The notes under the pieces were generated by a model. The model was not told where the DNA came from. It saw only the letters and a program-made list of their open reading frames with translations, and did not search any database. This document shows positions 31,395-43,312 of a DNA stretch of 64,000 nucleotides, piece by piece (the stretch's first letter is position 1; the number at the start of each line of letters is the position of its first letter). This DNA comes from Eutreptiella sp. 'Long Island Sound 2002' (lineage: Eukaryota > Euglenozoa > Euglenophyceae > Eutreptiales > Eutreptiaceae), in NCBI GenBank assembly GCA_964036045.1, contig OZ038382.1, positions 88,521,795 through 88,585,794 of the forward strand, written 5' to 3'. The position numbers were made by a program, and so were the translations under genes.

Positions 31395-34331
31395 TGACGC
31401 GTTCCCGTGGGGGGCCGGCCACGGGACGCTGCGGAGACACGCACAGGTGAGCAGGCAGGCAATGCACTACGCTCACAAGGGCATCAATGCGCTCATGTCA
31501 TGTGACAAAGCGTTTCAGAATCCTTGCCACTCTGCAAAGAGGGAACAAAAGTATGTACAACAACACATCAGGATATGTACAAATGGGGTTAAGACTGGAC
31601 TGGGGTAAGGGCATCACAGGACTATAGACACTCAGTCCCAACTCATATCCCAATCCCAGGTCCGACCCTCTCAGTGGCTGGTGGGGGCGGGGGCTCAAAC
31701 ACAACCCATGCCCTGCTCAGTCCGGACCCTGGAACCCTGCTAATGGGAGAGGTGTCTCACCTAGCCACAGGCCATTTCCTGGGAACCAATAGGCTCCAAG
31801 GCCAACTGACAATGGCTCCCTATGCTCCCTTAACGGCAGGTCCCAACTCCCCTCTGGGCCAGAGATATGGCCCCGCCATTATCACCCAGGAGTTGGTAGC
31901 TGAAAATGGGCTGTTTCAGCCCAAACTGATATTAGCTTGGAGAACTCCAAAATTGACCCCTCGTCTGGACCCGCCAGAGGTAGGGACGAGGCAACTGACC
32001 CTATGCCCTTCGAGTACGAACTCCCTGGAGCCCCCACCCAACTTGGTTCCCTCTGAGGTCCCGGCATCAGGGCACCACGTGTTCGTCAAGTGGGGTCATG
32101 ATGCCAAAATCACCAAAATTGGCGTCATTCCCACGCGTGGTTTGCCCGGCCAAGGTAAGGCCAATGGCTCACATGGTAGGAGGCAGGACCTAGGACTTAT
32201 ATCTGAGTGTACAACTTGAATTTAGGTCCGGGTTCCCTATGGGCTTAGAGAAATGGGGCCGCCGATTGACCACACGGATGGGGGAAATTGGGGTCCCAAA
32301 ATTGGGTTATTTTGGCTGCTTGAAATGAGCCAAAATTCGGTGTGCTCCCAATAGTATATCTCCAAGCCGGCTTGGAGATCGAATCCGCCATTCCATACGC
32401 AATCTACCGGGAGTCGAACAGAGACTCCCATGCCCTTGGCTCTCAAAGATCTGCATGCCACTCAGCGTGGTGACAATCCCAATTGGGTCCACAAATGCCA
32501 AAATTGCAAATCTGCCCACACTCACTTTGGGCTAGCGCCTTAACGAAGGTAGCTCCGCTTCGCCCACGTGGTGTGTAGACCATGGGGACCATTACCCATA
32601 ACACCAATGTCATATATGGTCCATTGGTCCATGCGTCCGGCGTGCACGAGGGTTAGAACATAGTGCACGGCGGGCAGCAACAGTGGAAAATTGCTCAAAA
32701 TGGCCAAAAATGCGCACACTCATGGTTGGGGCAAATGAGGCACATGCCCGACTCGGACCGGAGTGTGCCATAGGATTCGTATCAAGTCCTATGTGTCCAA
32801 CATATCTTTTGGGCGTCGCCCAACTCCTCCGGTTTTGGGAATGGCAGGGTCGCCAAGTGGGCCCATGATTTGGGATGGTCCCAAATCGCCAACATGGCGG
32901 CCACGGTATGCCAAGCTCAAGAGGATTTATTCGCCGGGTCCAAGATATGTTGGGCACCGAAGTATGTACCCTCATATCATACTTGGGTCATGATGTCAAT
33001 TGAGCGCCACGTTGAAATACAAGGTCGCCACTTGACATCATGACGGGCCAAAAACGGCAAAATTGGCACAAAGATACACAAAAGTGCCTTGAAAGGTGCA
33101 CAATTATATTAGAATATCTTCGGCTTGCATCGTGCAATCAACTAATCCTTCTAAACACAATGACTTGACACCATTGACCTTCGATCCCACGTATGTGCTC
33201 CACTTGGGGCGCTTGGAAAGGTTACGAGCGCTACTTCCCAAGTGGGCACATGAAAATATGGAAAATTGCAAAACACACACTTTGCTCCCAACGCATCGCT
33301 TTGGGATCGCCCTACAAGCTTCCTTTCACGAAGGTTAGGCTTGCAATTGATCGTAGAGAGTATGGAGAAGGGGCTTGCACAATATGAGGTCCATTGGCGG
33401 GCTTGGCTTGGAGTAATGGACCCGCCAAATGGGCACGCAACACAACACATGGCACATACCACATATTGCCCAAAAAGGTAGCTCCCACCACGATATGTCA
33501 TGCCCCTCCAAGGGCATAACTTTGTGTCTATCGCTCATAGGAACTCAAGGAGAGTTCTTATGCAACACCAACACTTGCGCGCTACACTCGAAAGTTATCT
33601 TAACGCACGCAATGTCATGGCCAAAGAGTTATAACGCAAACTCTGCCCTCTTGACCATGATCCATTACACTAGCGCGCACGTGTGGAAATGCAAGGCATA
33701 TAATGCTTCCTAAATTACGTCGGGAGCATTGTGAATACATCCCACGTTTCCTTATCGTCAATACTCGCAAGCGGCACGCGATATGACCCTCACAAGTGGC
33801 CTCACGAATCAACTTTGTTTTGCTCATATCTTTGAGTCAAATGGAGGGCAAGATAAAAGGAAGGTTGATTCGTGCATAGGGAAGCACGTAGGTCCACTCG
33901 AAAGAGGTCAAATCAAGTGCGGGGATGTCGAAGTCGAAAATCCGATTTTGACATCCTGAAAAATTCGGATTAAGGTTGCGAGTATTAATTATGAAAATTG
34001 CGGATGCATCAATGCAGTTCCTGGCGACTTTGGAGCCTTCGTCGCGGATAGCGTTAAAATTTCCATTAATTACAGTTAAACTGGCGGTTACGGTAAAGTC
34101 GCGATCCAACCGCCAGCAGTCAGAATAGTGAGTATCAGAACAGAAGCGTAAAAATTGACGGAAACATTATGAAAATAAAACCCTGTTGATTCCTGATATT
34201 CTGATACACAAATCTCCGCTGGCGGTGCATCGGTTGCCGATGCGGGGCTTCACGGCACGGAACATGGGGTTAGTGGACCGGAGGCCGGTTGTATGCCGTA
34301 ACCTGGCCATGGGGTTCTGGGTACCGCTTCA
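31395..34331 (-). repeat. 5' LTR of element A
   Basis: 2,937 bp, partner of 17,253-20,189. A patch at about 31,735-31,805 differs from both the left LTR and the LTR of element C at roughly 20 positions, whereas the rest differs only sparsely. The predicted transcript start is 31,517, giving an R-U5 of about 123 nt. Confidence 0.95.
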
Positions 34332-34335
34332 GTAG
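34332..34335. repeat. Target-site duplication (right) of element A
   Basis: GTAG directly after the CA end of the right LTR, matching 17,249-17,252. Confidence 0.85.
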
Positions 34336-34564
34336 ATCCATTGTTTTTTTTTTTGCACTGTGTGTCCCCGCGTGTCATCGAGTCCAAGATTAGGGGCGGC
34401 CATGCGTCGGGGCAAACCTCCATCCACACAACTGGGTTCGGGTGACACCGCCCTCAGCCTGGGGCCAGGCTTCAGGCATTCATGTTCCTTCGTTTCCTCC
34501 GAAGGCGCATGTTCTTTAGACACCCAGTCAGGTTCTCACTCTGACGATTGGCCGATACGGCCCA
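34336..34564 (-). other. Start codon and 5' leader of element B
   Basis: On the minus strand an A-run is followed by ATG GAT (34,341-34,336), which joins the gag of element B at 17,252 once element A is removed. Upstream (34,342-34,564) should be B's leader. I see no primer-binding site or LTR boundary, and a minisatellite begins at about 34,565, so B's 5' LTR is missing or unrecognised. Confidence 0.65.
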
Positions 34565-35587
34565 GTTTATTTCGCCGCACACGCAACACAACGCACCGAG
34601 CCAGCACACCAGTGAACAGGAGCCAATAGGCCCAGGACAACGCACACGCAACACAACGCACCAAGCAGGCACACCGGTGAACAGGAGCCAAGTGGCCCAG
34701 GACACTGCACACATAACGCAACGCACCGAGAGAAAAAACCGGTGAACAGGAGCCAAGTGGCCCAGGACACCGCAGACGCAACACAACGGCGCGAGCGGGC
34801 ACACCGGTGAACAGGAGCCAAGTGACCCAGGACACCGCACACGCAACACAAAGCACCGAGCGGGCACACCGGTGAACAGGAGCCAAGTGGCCCAGGACAC
34901 CGCACCCGCAACGTAACGCATCGAGCGAGCACACCGGTGAACAGGAGCCCAGTGGCCGAGGACACCGCCCGAGCAACACAACGCACCGAGCGAACACACC
35001 GGTGAACAGGAGCGAAGTGGCCCAGGACAAGGCACACGCAACACAACGCACCGAGCGGGCACATCGGTGAACAGGAGCCAAGGGCCCCAGGACACCGCAC
35101 AAGCAACACAACGCACGGAGCGGGCAGGAGAGTGAACAGGAGCCAAGTGGCCCAGGACACCGCACACGCAACACAACACAACGAGCGACGACACCGGCGA
35201 ACAGGAGCCAAGAGCCCGAGGAAATCGGACACGCAACACAACGCACAAAGCGGGCACATCAGTAAACAGGAGCCAAGTGGCCTAGGACGCCGCATACGCA
35301 ACACAACGCAGTGAGCGGGCACATCGATGAGCAGGAGCCAAGTGGCCCAGGACGGCGCACACGCAACAAAACGCACCGAGCGAGCACACTGGTGAACAGG
35401 AGCCAAGAGGCCCAGGACACCGCACACGCAACACAACGCACCAAGCGGGCACACCGGTGAACAGGAGCCAAGTGGCCCAAGACACCGCACAGGCAACGCA
35501 ACGCACCGAGCGAACACACCGGTGAACAGGAGCCAAGTGGCCCACGACACCGCACAGGCAACACAACGCACCGAGCGGGCACATGTA
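34565..35587. repeat. 65-bp minisatellite, about 15-16 copies
   Basis: Tandem units of 65-66 bp share GTGAACAGGAGCCAAGTGG and CACGCAACACAACGCACCGA with scattered substitutions. Because 65 is not a multiple of 3 and the unit lacks stops on the minus strand, several long minus-strand frames open (up to 334 codons, Cys/Leu/Val-rich). They are by-products of the repeat. Confidence 0.92.
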
Positions 35588-35873
35588 AGGTGTACATGGA
35601 CTCATAACCCACAGAAGCAGGTTGCTAGTATAATGCCGCAGAATATAGGTCGCGCGCGTGTGTGCGTAAATGATAAGGCGAGAGTGAAGAATTTGTGTGT
35701 TATGTGGAAATACAGTTTCTGTTGACATGTTTGCAGATATGACATGAACGCGTGTCGAACATCTTGAATGTTTGTCTGGACAAGGTCTGTGCTTGGACTT
35801 CTTGGTGTTCGCCGTGCCAGGGATAGCAAAAGGCCTTACAAAACGTTCAGATCCCACGGGGAATTTCTTTTAA
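35588..35873. other. Unassigned spacer
   Basis: About 290 bp after the minisatellite. No repeat, RNA gene or convincing coding sequence was seen. Confidence 0.5.
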
Positions 35874-36401
35874 TATCGCTCTATTCGTCCCGTGACGTTC
35901 TGCGAAGCTGCACATGCCAAGAGATATCAGAACTACTCCAAAACAAAACTGCTGAGCATGATCCAACAGCAGCGAGTCGTTGATGTCAAGATCAACAGGC
36001 TAGCAGTTTGCAATTACTGTCGCAAAACTGGGGACTACAGCTTGGGTTAGATGAACTACTCGCTGACAGCGAAGGAGCGACAGGAGTGCCTTCACAGCCA
36101 CGAGAAAGGCTGCCAGTCGTGGTATGAAATTGACCCACAAAGCCTAAGGCAACTACAGGCTGAAACTGAAGAGTACCACCACCGCGTAGACCGCGCTGTT
36201 GAGCAGCTACAAGCAGCGGAGTCCATTTCAGGCTCCTTTGAAACCACTGTGGAGGCCTTGGAGTCTGAGGTCAAGGTGATGAGCGCTGGGGCTGAAGATC
36301 GCGCTCTGACGAGCGCTCTGAATGAGATGCTGCAACAGCCGCACAAGAGAGGGACGCGTGGCAAGGCGCGCTCCTTAAAAATGGATGCCACTGCTCATTA
36401 A
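35874..36401 (+). CDS. Possible small protein with Cys pairs and a coiled coil, interrupted by TAG
   Basis: One frame runs from 35,874 (after TAA at 35,871) to TAA at 36,399, broken only by TAG at 36,048, directly before an ATG at 36,051. Before the TAG it reads protein-like, with VCNYCRKTGDY. After it come ECLHSHEKGCQSW and a 116-residue piece whose middle is Glu/Gln/Leu-rich with heptad spacing (LRQLQAETEEYHHRVDRAV), suggesting a coiled coil. No family recognised. It could be an exon, a 116-residue gene starting at 36,051, or a pseudogene. Confidence 0.35.
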
Positions 36402-39400
36402 GTGCAGGTTGTAGGAACAGTAGCAATCCGACCCGTGTGTTGTCTCTTTTGCACGAGAAGCGTTGCGCTCCGTGTGTTTATTTGCTCCGTGCGCTTTTTT
36501 GTGTAGCACCTTGCTCCCTTCACGTGCTGCGAGTAGCATTTAGTAGGCCGTGGGTCTCTTCCTGGCTATGTTCCCTGTGTCTGCCTTGGCTAACGTTTTT
36601 TCCCTTGTTGTTAGACTTCAAGTGAGCTGTTCTCAAGACAGCTGTTTCCCATATTTACTGTTCCAACGCGAGAGAAGCTGGGCATGCCAGTAGGTCTGGT
36701 ATGTGTTTGTGTGCTTCGCTGTTTGGCTTTCTGTAGTTGCTGCCTTTGATTGTACTGTTTTTCTTCGTATGTCACTCAGAAGTTGGTTTTTCAGTCACAA
36801 GGAGAAGTGAGCGCTGAAGGGTTGACAAGTTTTTTCTATTGGTGTGTCTGCTTCGTGGTGCACTTGCGTGGTCGTGCGTACGTAAGCTTCATCCGCGCGT
36901 CGTGTGATTGGTTTCAGCTTCGTGCATGTGTGCTTGCTGTGGTGTGTTACACCGTGTATGCCTGTGCTTTGCGAACGCTGTTAAGCTTGTTTGTACGTGC
37001 GCCTTTGCGCTTTTAGGCTAGCTTGTACGTGCGGTTGTGGTGTGTGATGGCAAGATCTGATTTGATGATGAGTGCATGTCAAAATGAGTTGAGTGTTGGT
37101 GCTCAATTTTCTTTCATAGCCCTCGTCGTTTGCTTCGTATGTACACACTGACATACGCTCTTGGTTTCGTTTTTGCACCTGGTTCCTTCTCAGGCTGCTT
37201 TTGAGAGAGCGTAGCTTCGGCTGTTCGACGTTGTCTCTTCGTTTCTTCGCTACATTGCTGGTTGGTGCTTTGTCTTTTCGTTTTGCGTATTGTCTCACAG
37301 GCAATGGCAAGAGCTGGAGTCCTGAAGTAGGTTAACCATGGTTTTTGAAAAGGTTCTTGTTGTATATACTAAGGAATTTTTGCAGTGACTTGAGGACATT
37401 TACAAGGACAGCTTTGAGGCTCCACTTTGGTGCTCTGCCTTTGTTTGTCTTTTTACATGGGACATCCGAGGACGAGACAGATTTCTGGCAGATCCAAAAA
37501 CAGAAAAAAGAAAAAGAAGAAAACTGCAGTCTGCCTCAGAGAGCGAAAAAGAAGGCTAGGCACAGGTCCAGCTAGACTCATTGGGTCAGCTGGAAAATCA
37601 GAAAGTCTGTCTCGGGACCAAAACACCCAAAAGAGCTTGGAAATCAGGCAAGCGCAAAGTCAATACAACACAAAATATCAGCAGAGTAAATAACCTGCAA
37701 AGAGGTACCAAGACAGAATATGGGCTCAGGACTTCTGTCTGTGGGGAAAGGGAGGAGGCAATCACCAAGAATTGGTGCAGACACCGAATATTCCAGCCAA
37801 GTGCCAAAATGTTGTTCGTGTTACCCTCAAAAGCGAACACAGTGTACATCCACAAACTCAGGACTGTCCGGGTACTGTCACAGAAATTCACAGTTAGCCT
37901 GGATATCCAGGAGAAAGGGTTACACAAATTACATCACAGGGCATCAGCAGAACACAAGACACAGCGTTCAACAGAGGCAAGAAGGGAATTTACCTACCCC
38001 ATATCGCGGGGGTGTCGCCTGAGATATCCCACTCCCTCAGGAGGGCCAACTTCCTCAAGGCTGGATCAGAAAAAATAGAACCAATATGAAATTCAGCGGC
38101 TGCTCAAGACACCCACGTGCAAGGCAGGAGGCCCCCCTCCCGGTGGAAACTCCAAGGATAAATTCCGTTCCATTCAAAAACACTGACGAAAGTTCAGTGA
38201 CAGCCCTGAATCCCGGCTTATTATTCCTACCATCCTCTCAACCATCAACCGCAAGTAAATTCAATTTTTGCTGCTCAGATCAGCACAGACAATCCCAACT
38301 AAGACAGCACCAAAGACAGTATACAGGGGAGGAAACACTACACGACCGTAAAGAACCAAATTATGGATACAAGCACAGCTTATTCTTCCTGAGCTGCGGC
38401 CAGCACAGGCCAAAAGGAAACATTTTCACCCGCCGGTCTCAGTCAACTCCGTATTCACTTTACTATCCCCTGGCCTCCTGGTCTCTTTTCCCATTAAAAA
38501 GGAGCCTGCCAACTGACAGCACGGCTCAAGGTACCCTCAACTGAAAGAGCAAGCGGGAAGCCACACGGGGGTAAATTTGCAGAAGACATCAGGCACACAA
38601 CACAGAGTCAATACATGCTCATCCCAAAGACCAATGGACTATCCGAGGTTAGTCAGTTATTACACACCCTGCAGCAGGTTCATCAAAAGAACCTGTGGGC
38701 TTCAACGTAAAGTAACAAGACAACACATCTCCGTTGTTAACTCAGTACCTAAGCGAACGCGCAGAGAAACACACACCTGCAGCTGTACACCGCTGCAACT
38801 CATTTCAGGACATTACAGAGCTTGCGCACGGCAAAATCTTGGGGGTTCTATGCGGCAAACTTGCTGTCAGGTTTACTGACGCGTACCCAACATCCAGAGG
38901 ATGCTCGCCATGGCGGTCTCTAAGATATTTTTTGCCTTCCGAGGATTGCAGAGTCCAACAGATGGCAGGCAAGCCCAACTCTCCTCTCCAGAGTCCGCTA
39001 GCTCTCTCTCTCTGCCTGCAGAGATTCTACCTGCATATTTCAACAGGCAACATCGCCCAGAGGTCAACATGACTTGGGCTAGTAACAACACCCAGTGGTC
39101 AACACGACTTGGACGTTGTGTGGGGAGTGCCCCAGGGAGAGGACTTGGGTCGTGCTTGCTCCAGGGGACTGGGGTAATCACCTGGGTTTGGCCAGACGGG
39201 TCCTACTCATCGGTTCATAGCTGGCAACAGCTCCGGTTCGTTCTGACGTAGGGGACCTCAGAAGTGCACTTGGCTGGTACATGGAACCCATCGTACAGTG
39301 TATTACATTGGCAAAGCGTTTCACGAACACTCGGAGTCAGTCCCAATGGACCATTATTGAGGGCTATCATGGTCCCTAGTTATGCGCAAATGTGTCAGAA

Positions 39401-42400
39401 AGGGGGTGTCAAGAACCATCTGAGTCAGTCCCAATGGACCATTTTTGATGGCTGTGATGACTCCCCTTGAGGCCTGCTGGGGGCTGGTACAGGACTGGGG
39501 TGCCCAGAGGTAACATTAAACCTGGAAACGCGTCCCGTATACTGTCGGCCGACGGACGAAACAGGTACCCTTCTCCTCTCTGGGCTTCCGGGCTTACCTG
39601 GTAATGTGAAAGAAAAGGGGCATACCCAAAGTCACGTTTACTGCCCTCCACTGGCACGGAAAAATTTGAACCAACAGGAATAAATCAGGAAAACAACTCA
39701 AGTAGGAAGTTAGCCATAAGGAAACAAAGGGCATACAGGACTGAAAACCTCAAGAACGCAGAATCTTCGAGAGACACTAAAAGTGCCCTCTTGGTTGAAG
39801 GATCGCACAAGTAAACTTAGATGACAAAGCATCTGGCCAGTTTGGGACTGGGGTTACAAGCAAATAACTGGAAAAGGGTGGTGACCCCTTCAACCCTTGC
39901 TAGGGGTTGCCTTAGCCCGGGCAGGAACATGCTGACCCCAAAGGCCAACAGCAGGTAAAGTACCATTCACAGAATCCCTACGGCAGCAATCTATGACATC
40001 CTTCGATTACCTGAGCATCAGCCACGGTTGGACTTAGGTTATGCTCCTTGACGCAACTGGTGACATGAACTGCGCGTCCTAGACAGGTATCAAGCAGGGC
40101 CAGGAGCCTTGCGTCGCGTCAGATATCGATAAAAGCCCGACACAGCCAAACTCTCAACAGGAACAAGCTAGTATCCGGAGGTACATGGTACTGTAGGTCA
40201 GGGTGCACTGGTTACTCTAAGCTGGGGGTCACTGGGGCTCTTGTCAACCAGCCCACAGTCCTTCCTCGTCAGCCTAGGGTACATCTCGAGATAACCGAGC
40301 AACAACACTAAAACTTCCCGCCCTACTATGTTCCCACAGCACAGTCATCCCCCACTACGAATGTCAGGCACACTTACATGGGGAACAGTAAGTGGTAATG
40401 AGTAACTCAACAAACTCAGCGCATGTCCCTCGGTGGGGAATCAATGCAATCGCCATGATACACCCACGGTGACCAATGCTCCAGAAACTGGGGTATCAAT
40501 ACGAGGTGCTTGGCGAAGGGTCACTCCCTGGTTCGTACGGATCATCAAGAAAGAGTACCCGCTCTTAGGGCTTTACAAACCCAGAACCAAAAGTTCATAA
40601 GAACATTCAGAGTTCAGAAGTCAAACAGGGTTCTGAAGGGGTGTCCCCTTGTTCAGATTTGGGGAGAACAAACAAAGTAATGGGAGCTTAAATCTGTCTC
40701 ACCATAACTCGCTTCGCCAGCACTGATATTCAGCTCAGTGGTAGTTCAAAGCAGAAGCGCCAAAATTAATCCAGCAATGTCCCCCACTGGGGAGGACAGA
40801 AATCGGGTCTTTGGGTGTATGGGGTAATCGCAGCAAAGCAGTACGCGTGCATAGACTCATCTGTCACCCCTACGGACAAATACGGGACAATATACCAGGA
40901 CCTGAACCCACAAGAAAACCTGACAGTAATCTCAGCAAATGAAGGGCCTACAACAAAAAAACATTGCCTAGGCACAGCAGTGGGTGCTTCCCGGTTTATC
41001 CAACTCCAGTGCATCAATATTGATTCCGTATATATACATATACATACGTATATTCCGTGTTCCATTTATCACTGCACGTCCCCGAGGGCAGTCAGTACAG
41101 ACACTACCCAAGGGTGTCTACACAGCGCAAAAGGGGGTAGGTACCCATGTGTAAACACATCAGAAATGTCGTAACATCGGATAACTCAGCACAGTTCACA
41201 ATCATTGAATATCTGGTGTGTTCAGGGTCCTCCACTGACTGAAAATCCAGCGCTGTAGTCCAATTTTGCCAGCCCTGGAAACACCGTACCTGAATGTATC
41301 GGCTTGGCGTGGTCGATTCAACGCCCTGCAGAAGGTTTAACGTCCAGGGGAGTCTAGAACAGACCAACGTACCACGGAATTCAGGGTATTCTGAACAAAT
41401 TGAGAAAGCGGACACTGCAGGCAATGGAAACATCCCAAACGCATGGGGGCTGTTGCCCATTGGGGCTCACGCCGACCAGCGCTGGGGTATCACACCAGTA
41501 ACAGGAAAATGTTAATCAGAATCGTCAGAAGCAGAATCAGGGAAATCAGAAATACAAAATTCGGACAAACCGGAATTTAACTGGACAGGAATTGCACATT
41601 CCTAAAGCCAAGAGCACCCAACAAAGTCCTGCCCTCCCAGGCAGAGAAGGGGCAGGTGCCACAGGCGCCCTGAAATATCCACCTGCAGGTGGCAGCCAAA
41701 GCTTACTCAAGACATCCGGATTTCAGCATGCCCTGCCTGAGAGGGCAATAAACGGATTGAGACCACGCTGACTTCAGGGATGCCCACCTGCAGGAAGACG
41801 GGTGCTGAAATGGAAAGAAGCTGCACCCGTGGCTCTTCTTCCTCTCTCTCTCTCTCTCTCTCTCATGACGACAACGACCACTCACTCACAAACAAGCAGG
41901 CAGGACTCTTGGTGGGCCATAACAGAAACTGGCCCAACGGACAAAAAGACCAAACAGAGCGGAGCAAGCAGTGCAGGGAATGGATATGGGTTAGAAAAAA
42001 AACACTTGTTCTGCTTTAGGCGCCGATTCGAAGCGCCCACGCATGCCCAGGGGTGGGGTTGCTCCTATGCACAGACAATGTGTGCTGGCATTTTCCCTTT
42101 CCCCCCCCACCCTTTGACTTGCCGTTTTATCTCCTAGGGGTCTGAAATTTCTTTTGGTGGGCTTACCAATTTTCAGTACCCAGAAATGAGGGCAATGGAC
42201 CTCAAAATACTTTCAGTCTGAGAATAGGCATAATTCGGAGGCGTATGTTTTGCACACGCATGTGTGTACACGACCCTCGCAGGTGCTCGCACACACACGC
42301 ACACAAGACTGAGGTAGGAAAACTACAAATGGATCCACCCGACAGCAGCCCCAACTGTCGCCTTCCCTTGAACAACAACCCACTGCACTGCAGACTGCAG

Positions 42401-42561
42401 CTGGAAATTTTGAAATTTCAGTCAGATGAATTCTACGAGGCCCAGGGGCCTGCATTTAATCCGACAGGCGACAACGCGGCAGCTTCCATATAACCGCCCT
42501 CGCCAGCCGCAGGTGTAGGGGCAGCCTCTTCCGTTCGGGGGCGGAACTCAGCCCCGAGCTC
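36402..42561. other. Low-copy region without recognisable genes
   Basis: About 6.2 kb of roughly 48% GC. Open frames reach at most 165 codons and look random in composition. Small structures seen: an imperfect local repeat of AGTCAGTCCCAATGGACCAT (39,331 and 39,424), a TATATACATATACATACG tract near 41,029-41,050, and a TC microsatellite at 41,842-41,864. Introns or an old, unrecognisable element are possible. Confidence 0.5.
41842..41864. repeat. (TC)n microsatellite
   Basis: About eleven TC/CT units in a row. Confidence 0.9.
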
Positions 42562-42966
42562 GTGTCGGGTCGTCGTGTGCTGTTCTCCCCTGGGTCTGGG
42601 TCGAAGGGGCTCGCCCCAATTGAAAGGGCCAGGTCTCAAAGCATAGCCTGCCATGCTCTCTCACGTGCAGCGACGCAAGATCACCACCCACACAGGTCAC
42701 ACAGGAATCAGCAACCAAATCAAGTCTTAGCACAGGTACTTCAGAAGTCAGCAGCAACGCATGATTCTTTTCCCTCAGCTGCTGCCAACCCTACAATCCT
42801 GCAGGGATCCGTTAGCAGTCCCTCCTCCGCGAGCCATGGCAAAAGCAATGCGCTGGGCTTCTCACTTCTTGCCCCTCAGCGCCCTATCAACATATCCACT
42901 GTAGCGCACCCAAGCACTAGACTCGTCAGGGCCGCGTATAACCCAGAACTCAAAACTTCAAAGTAA
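42562..42966 (+). CDS. Possible first exon with a transit-peptide-like sequence
   Basis: 134 codons rich in Ser, Ala, Gln and Arg with few acidic residues, especially from about 42,770 on (SAAANPTILQGSVSSPSSAS ... RLVRAA). This is the composition of plastid transit peptides. The frame ends at AAGTAAGG, where GTAAGG at 42,963 would be a good splice donor. No downstream exon on the + strand was identified, and the start codon is uncertain. Composition alone is weak evidence. Confidence 0.25.
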   Translation: MSGRRVLFSPGSGSKGLAPIERARSQSIACHALSRAATQDHHPHRSHRNQQPNQVLAQVLQKSAATHDSFPSAAANPTILQGSVSSPSSASHGKSNALGFSLLAPQRPINISTVAHPSTRLVRAAYNPELKTSK

Positions 42967-43175
42967 GGGTCCAACTCAAGCAAACTGGTATTTTTGGATA
43001 GCGCACCAGTTAGCGCCGGTGGGGAAGCTAGGGTTCAGCTCAGCAGTCAGGCATGTGTGTGGCACAAAAAAGAAGGATAATTTCATTTCTCAGCCTCCAG
43101 CCCCCCTCTTCTGGCGCTGGCCGTAAAATCTGGCCAAAACGGGCTTGGAAACCCAGGAACTACCCTCAGGGGTGC

Positions 43176-43310
43176 TCAGGTGACGCCCGGTTCCCTGGGG
43201 TCATCCACCTTGTTGAAGAAGTCCTGGGGATTATCCATGTTCTCCATCGAGTGGTCTTCATGGTACTCGCCAATCAGGTAGTATGGGGTTGAGGTATCGG
43301 AGAAGAGGTC
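43176..43310 (-). CDS. Probable terminal exon of an unknown gene
   Basis: On the minus strand an AG acceptor at 43,311-43,312 is followed by 44 codons reading like a hydrophilic C-terminus (TPYYLIGEYHEDHSMENMDN ... FFNKVDDPREPGVT) and a TGA at 43,176-43,178. The composition and lack of repeats suggest real coding sequence. No family recognised. It lies downstream of the GapA-like exon on the same strand and could belong to the same transcript, but no connecting exon was proven. Confidence 0.4.
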   Translation of the reverse strand, partial: DLFSDTSTPYYLIGEYHEDHSMENMDNPQDFFNKVDDPREPGVT

Positions 43311-43312
43311 CT

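Larger units (their letters stand above)
17253..34331 (-). mobile_element. Element A: near-complete Ty3/gypsy chromovirus (17,079 bp)
   Basis: Two LTRs of exactly 2,937 bp each (TG...CA; constant offset of 14,142) flank gag, protease/methyltransferase-like and RT/RNase H/integrase/chromodomain frames on the minus strand. A primer-binding site lies at 31,384-31,394 and a polypurine tract at 20,190-20,202. The target duplication is GTAG. The three coding blocks share one frame and are parted only by TAG at 26,682 and 25,449; the last stop is TGA at 21,660. LTR divergence of roughly a few percent argues against a very recent insertion, although all long frames are open. Confidence 0.95.

Noticed and set aside
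34472-35857. Cys/Leu-rich minus-strand frames over the 65-bp minisatellite
   Set aside because: They are translations of the repeat in several frames at once; the frame rotates with each unit.
38086-38544. 152-codon + strand frame
   Set aside because: Composition looks random, no repeats or motifs, and no splice or start context; chance openness is likely.
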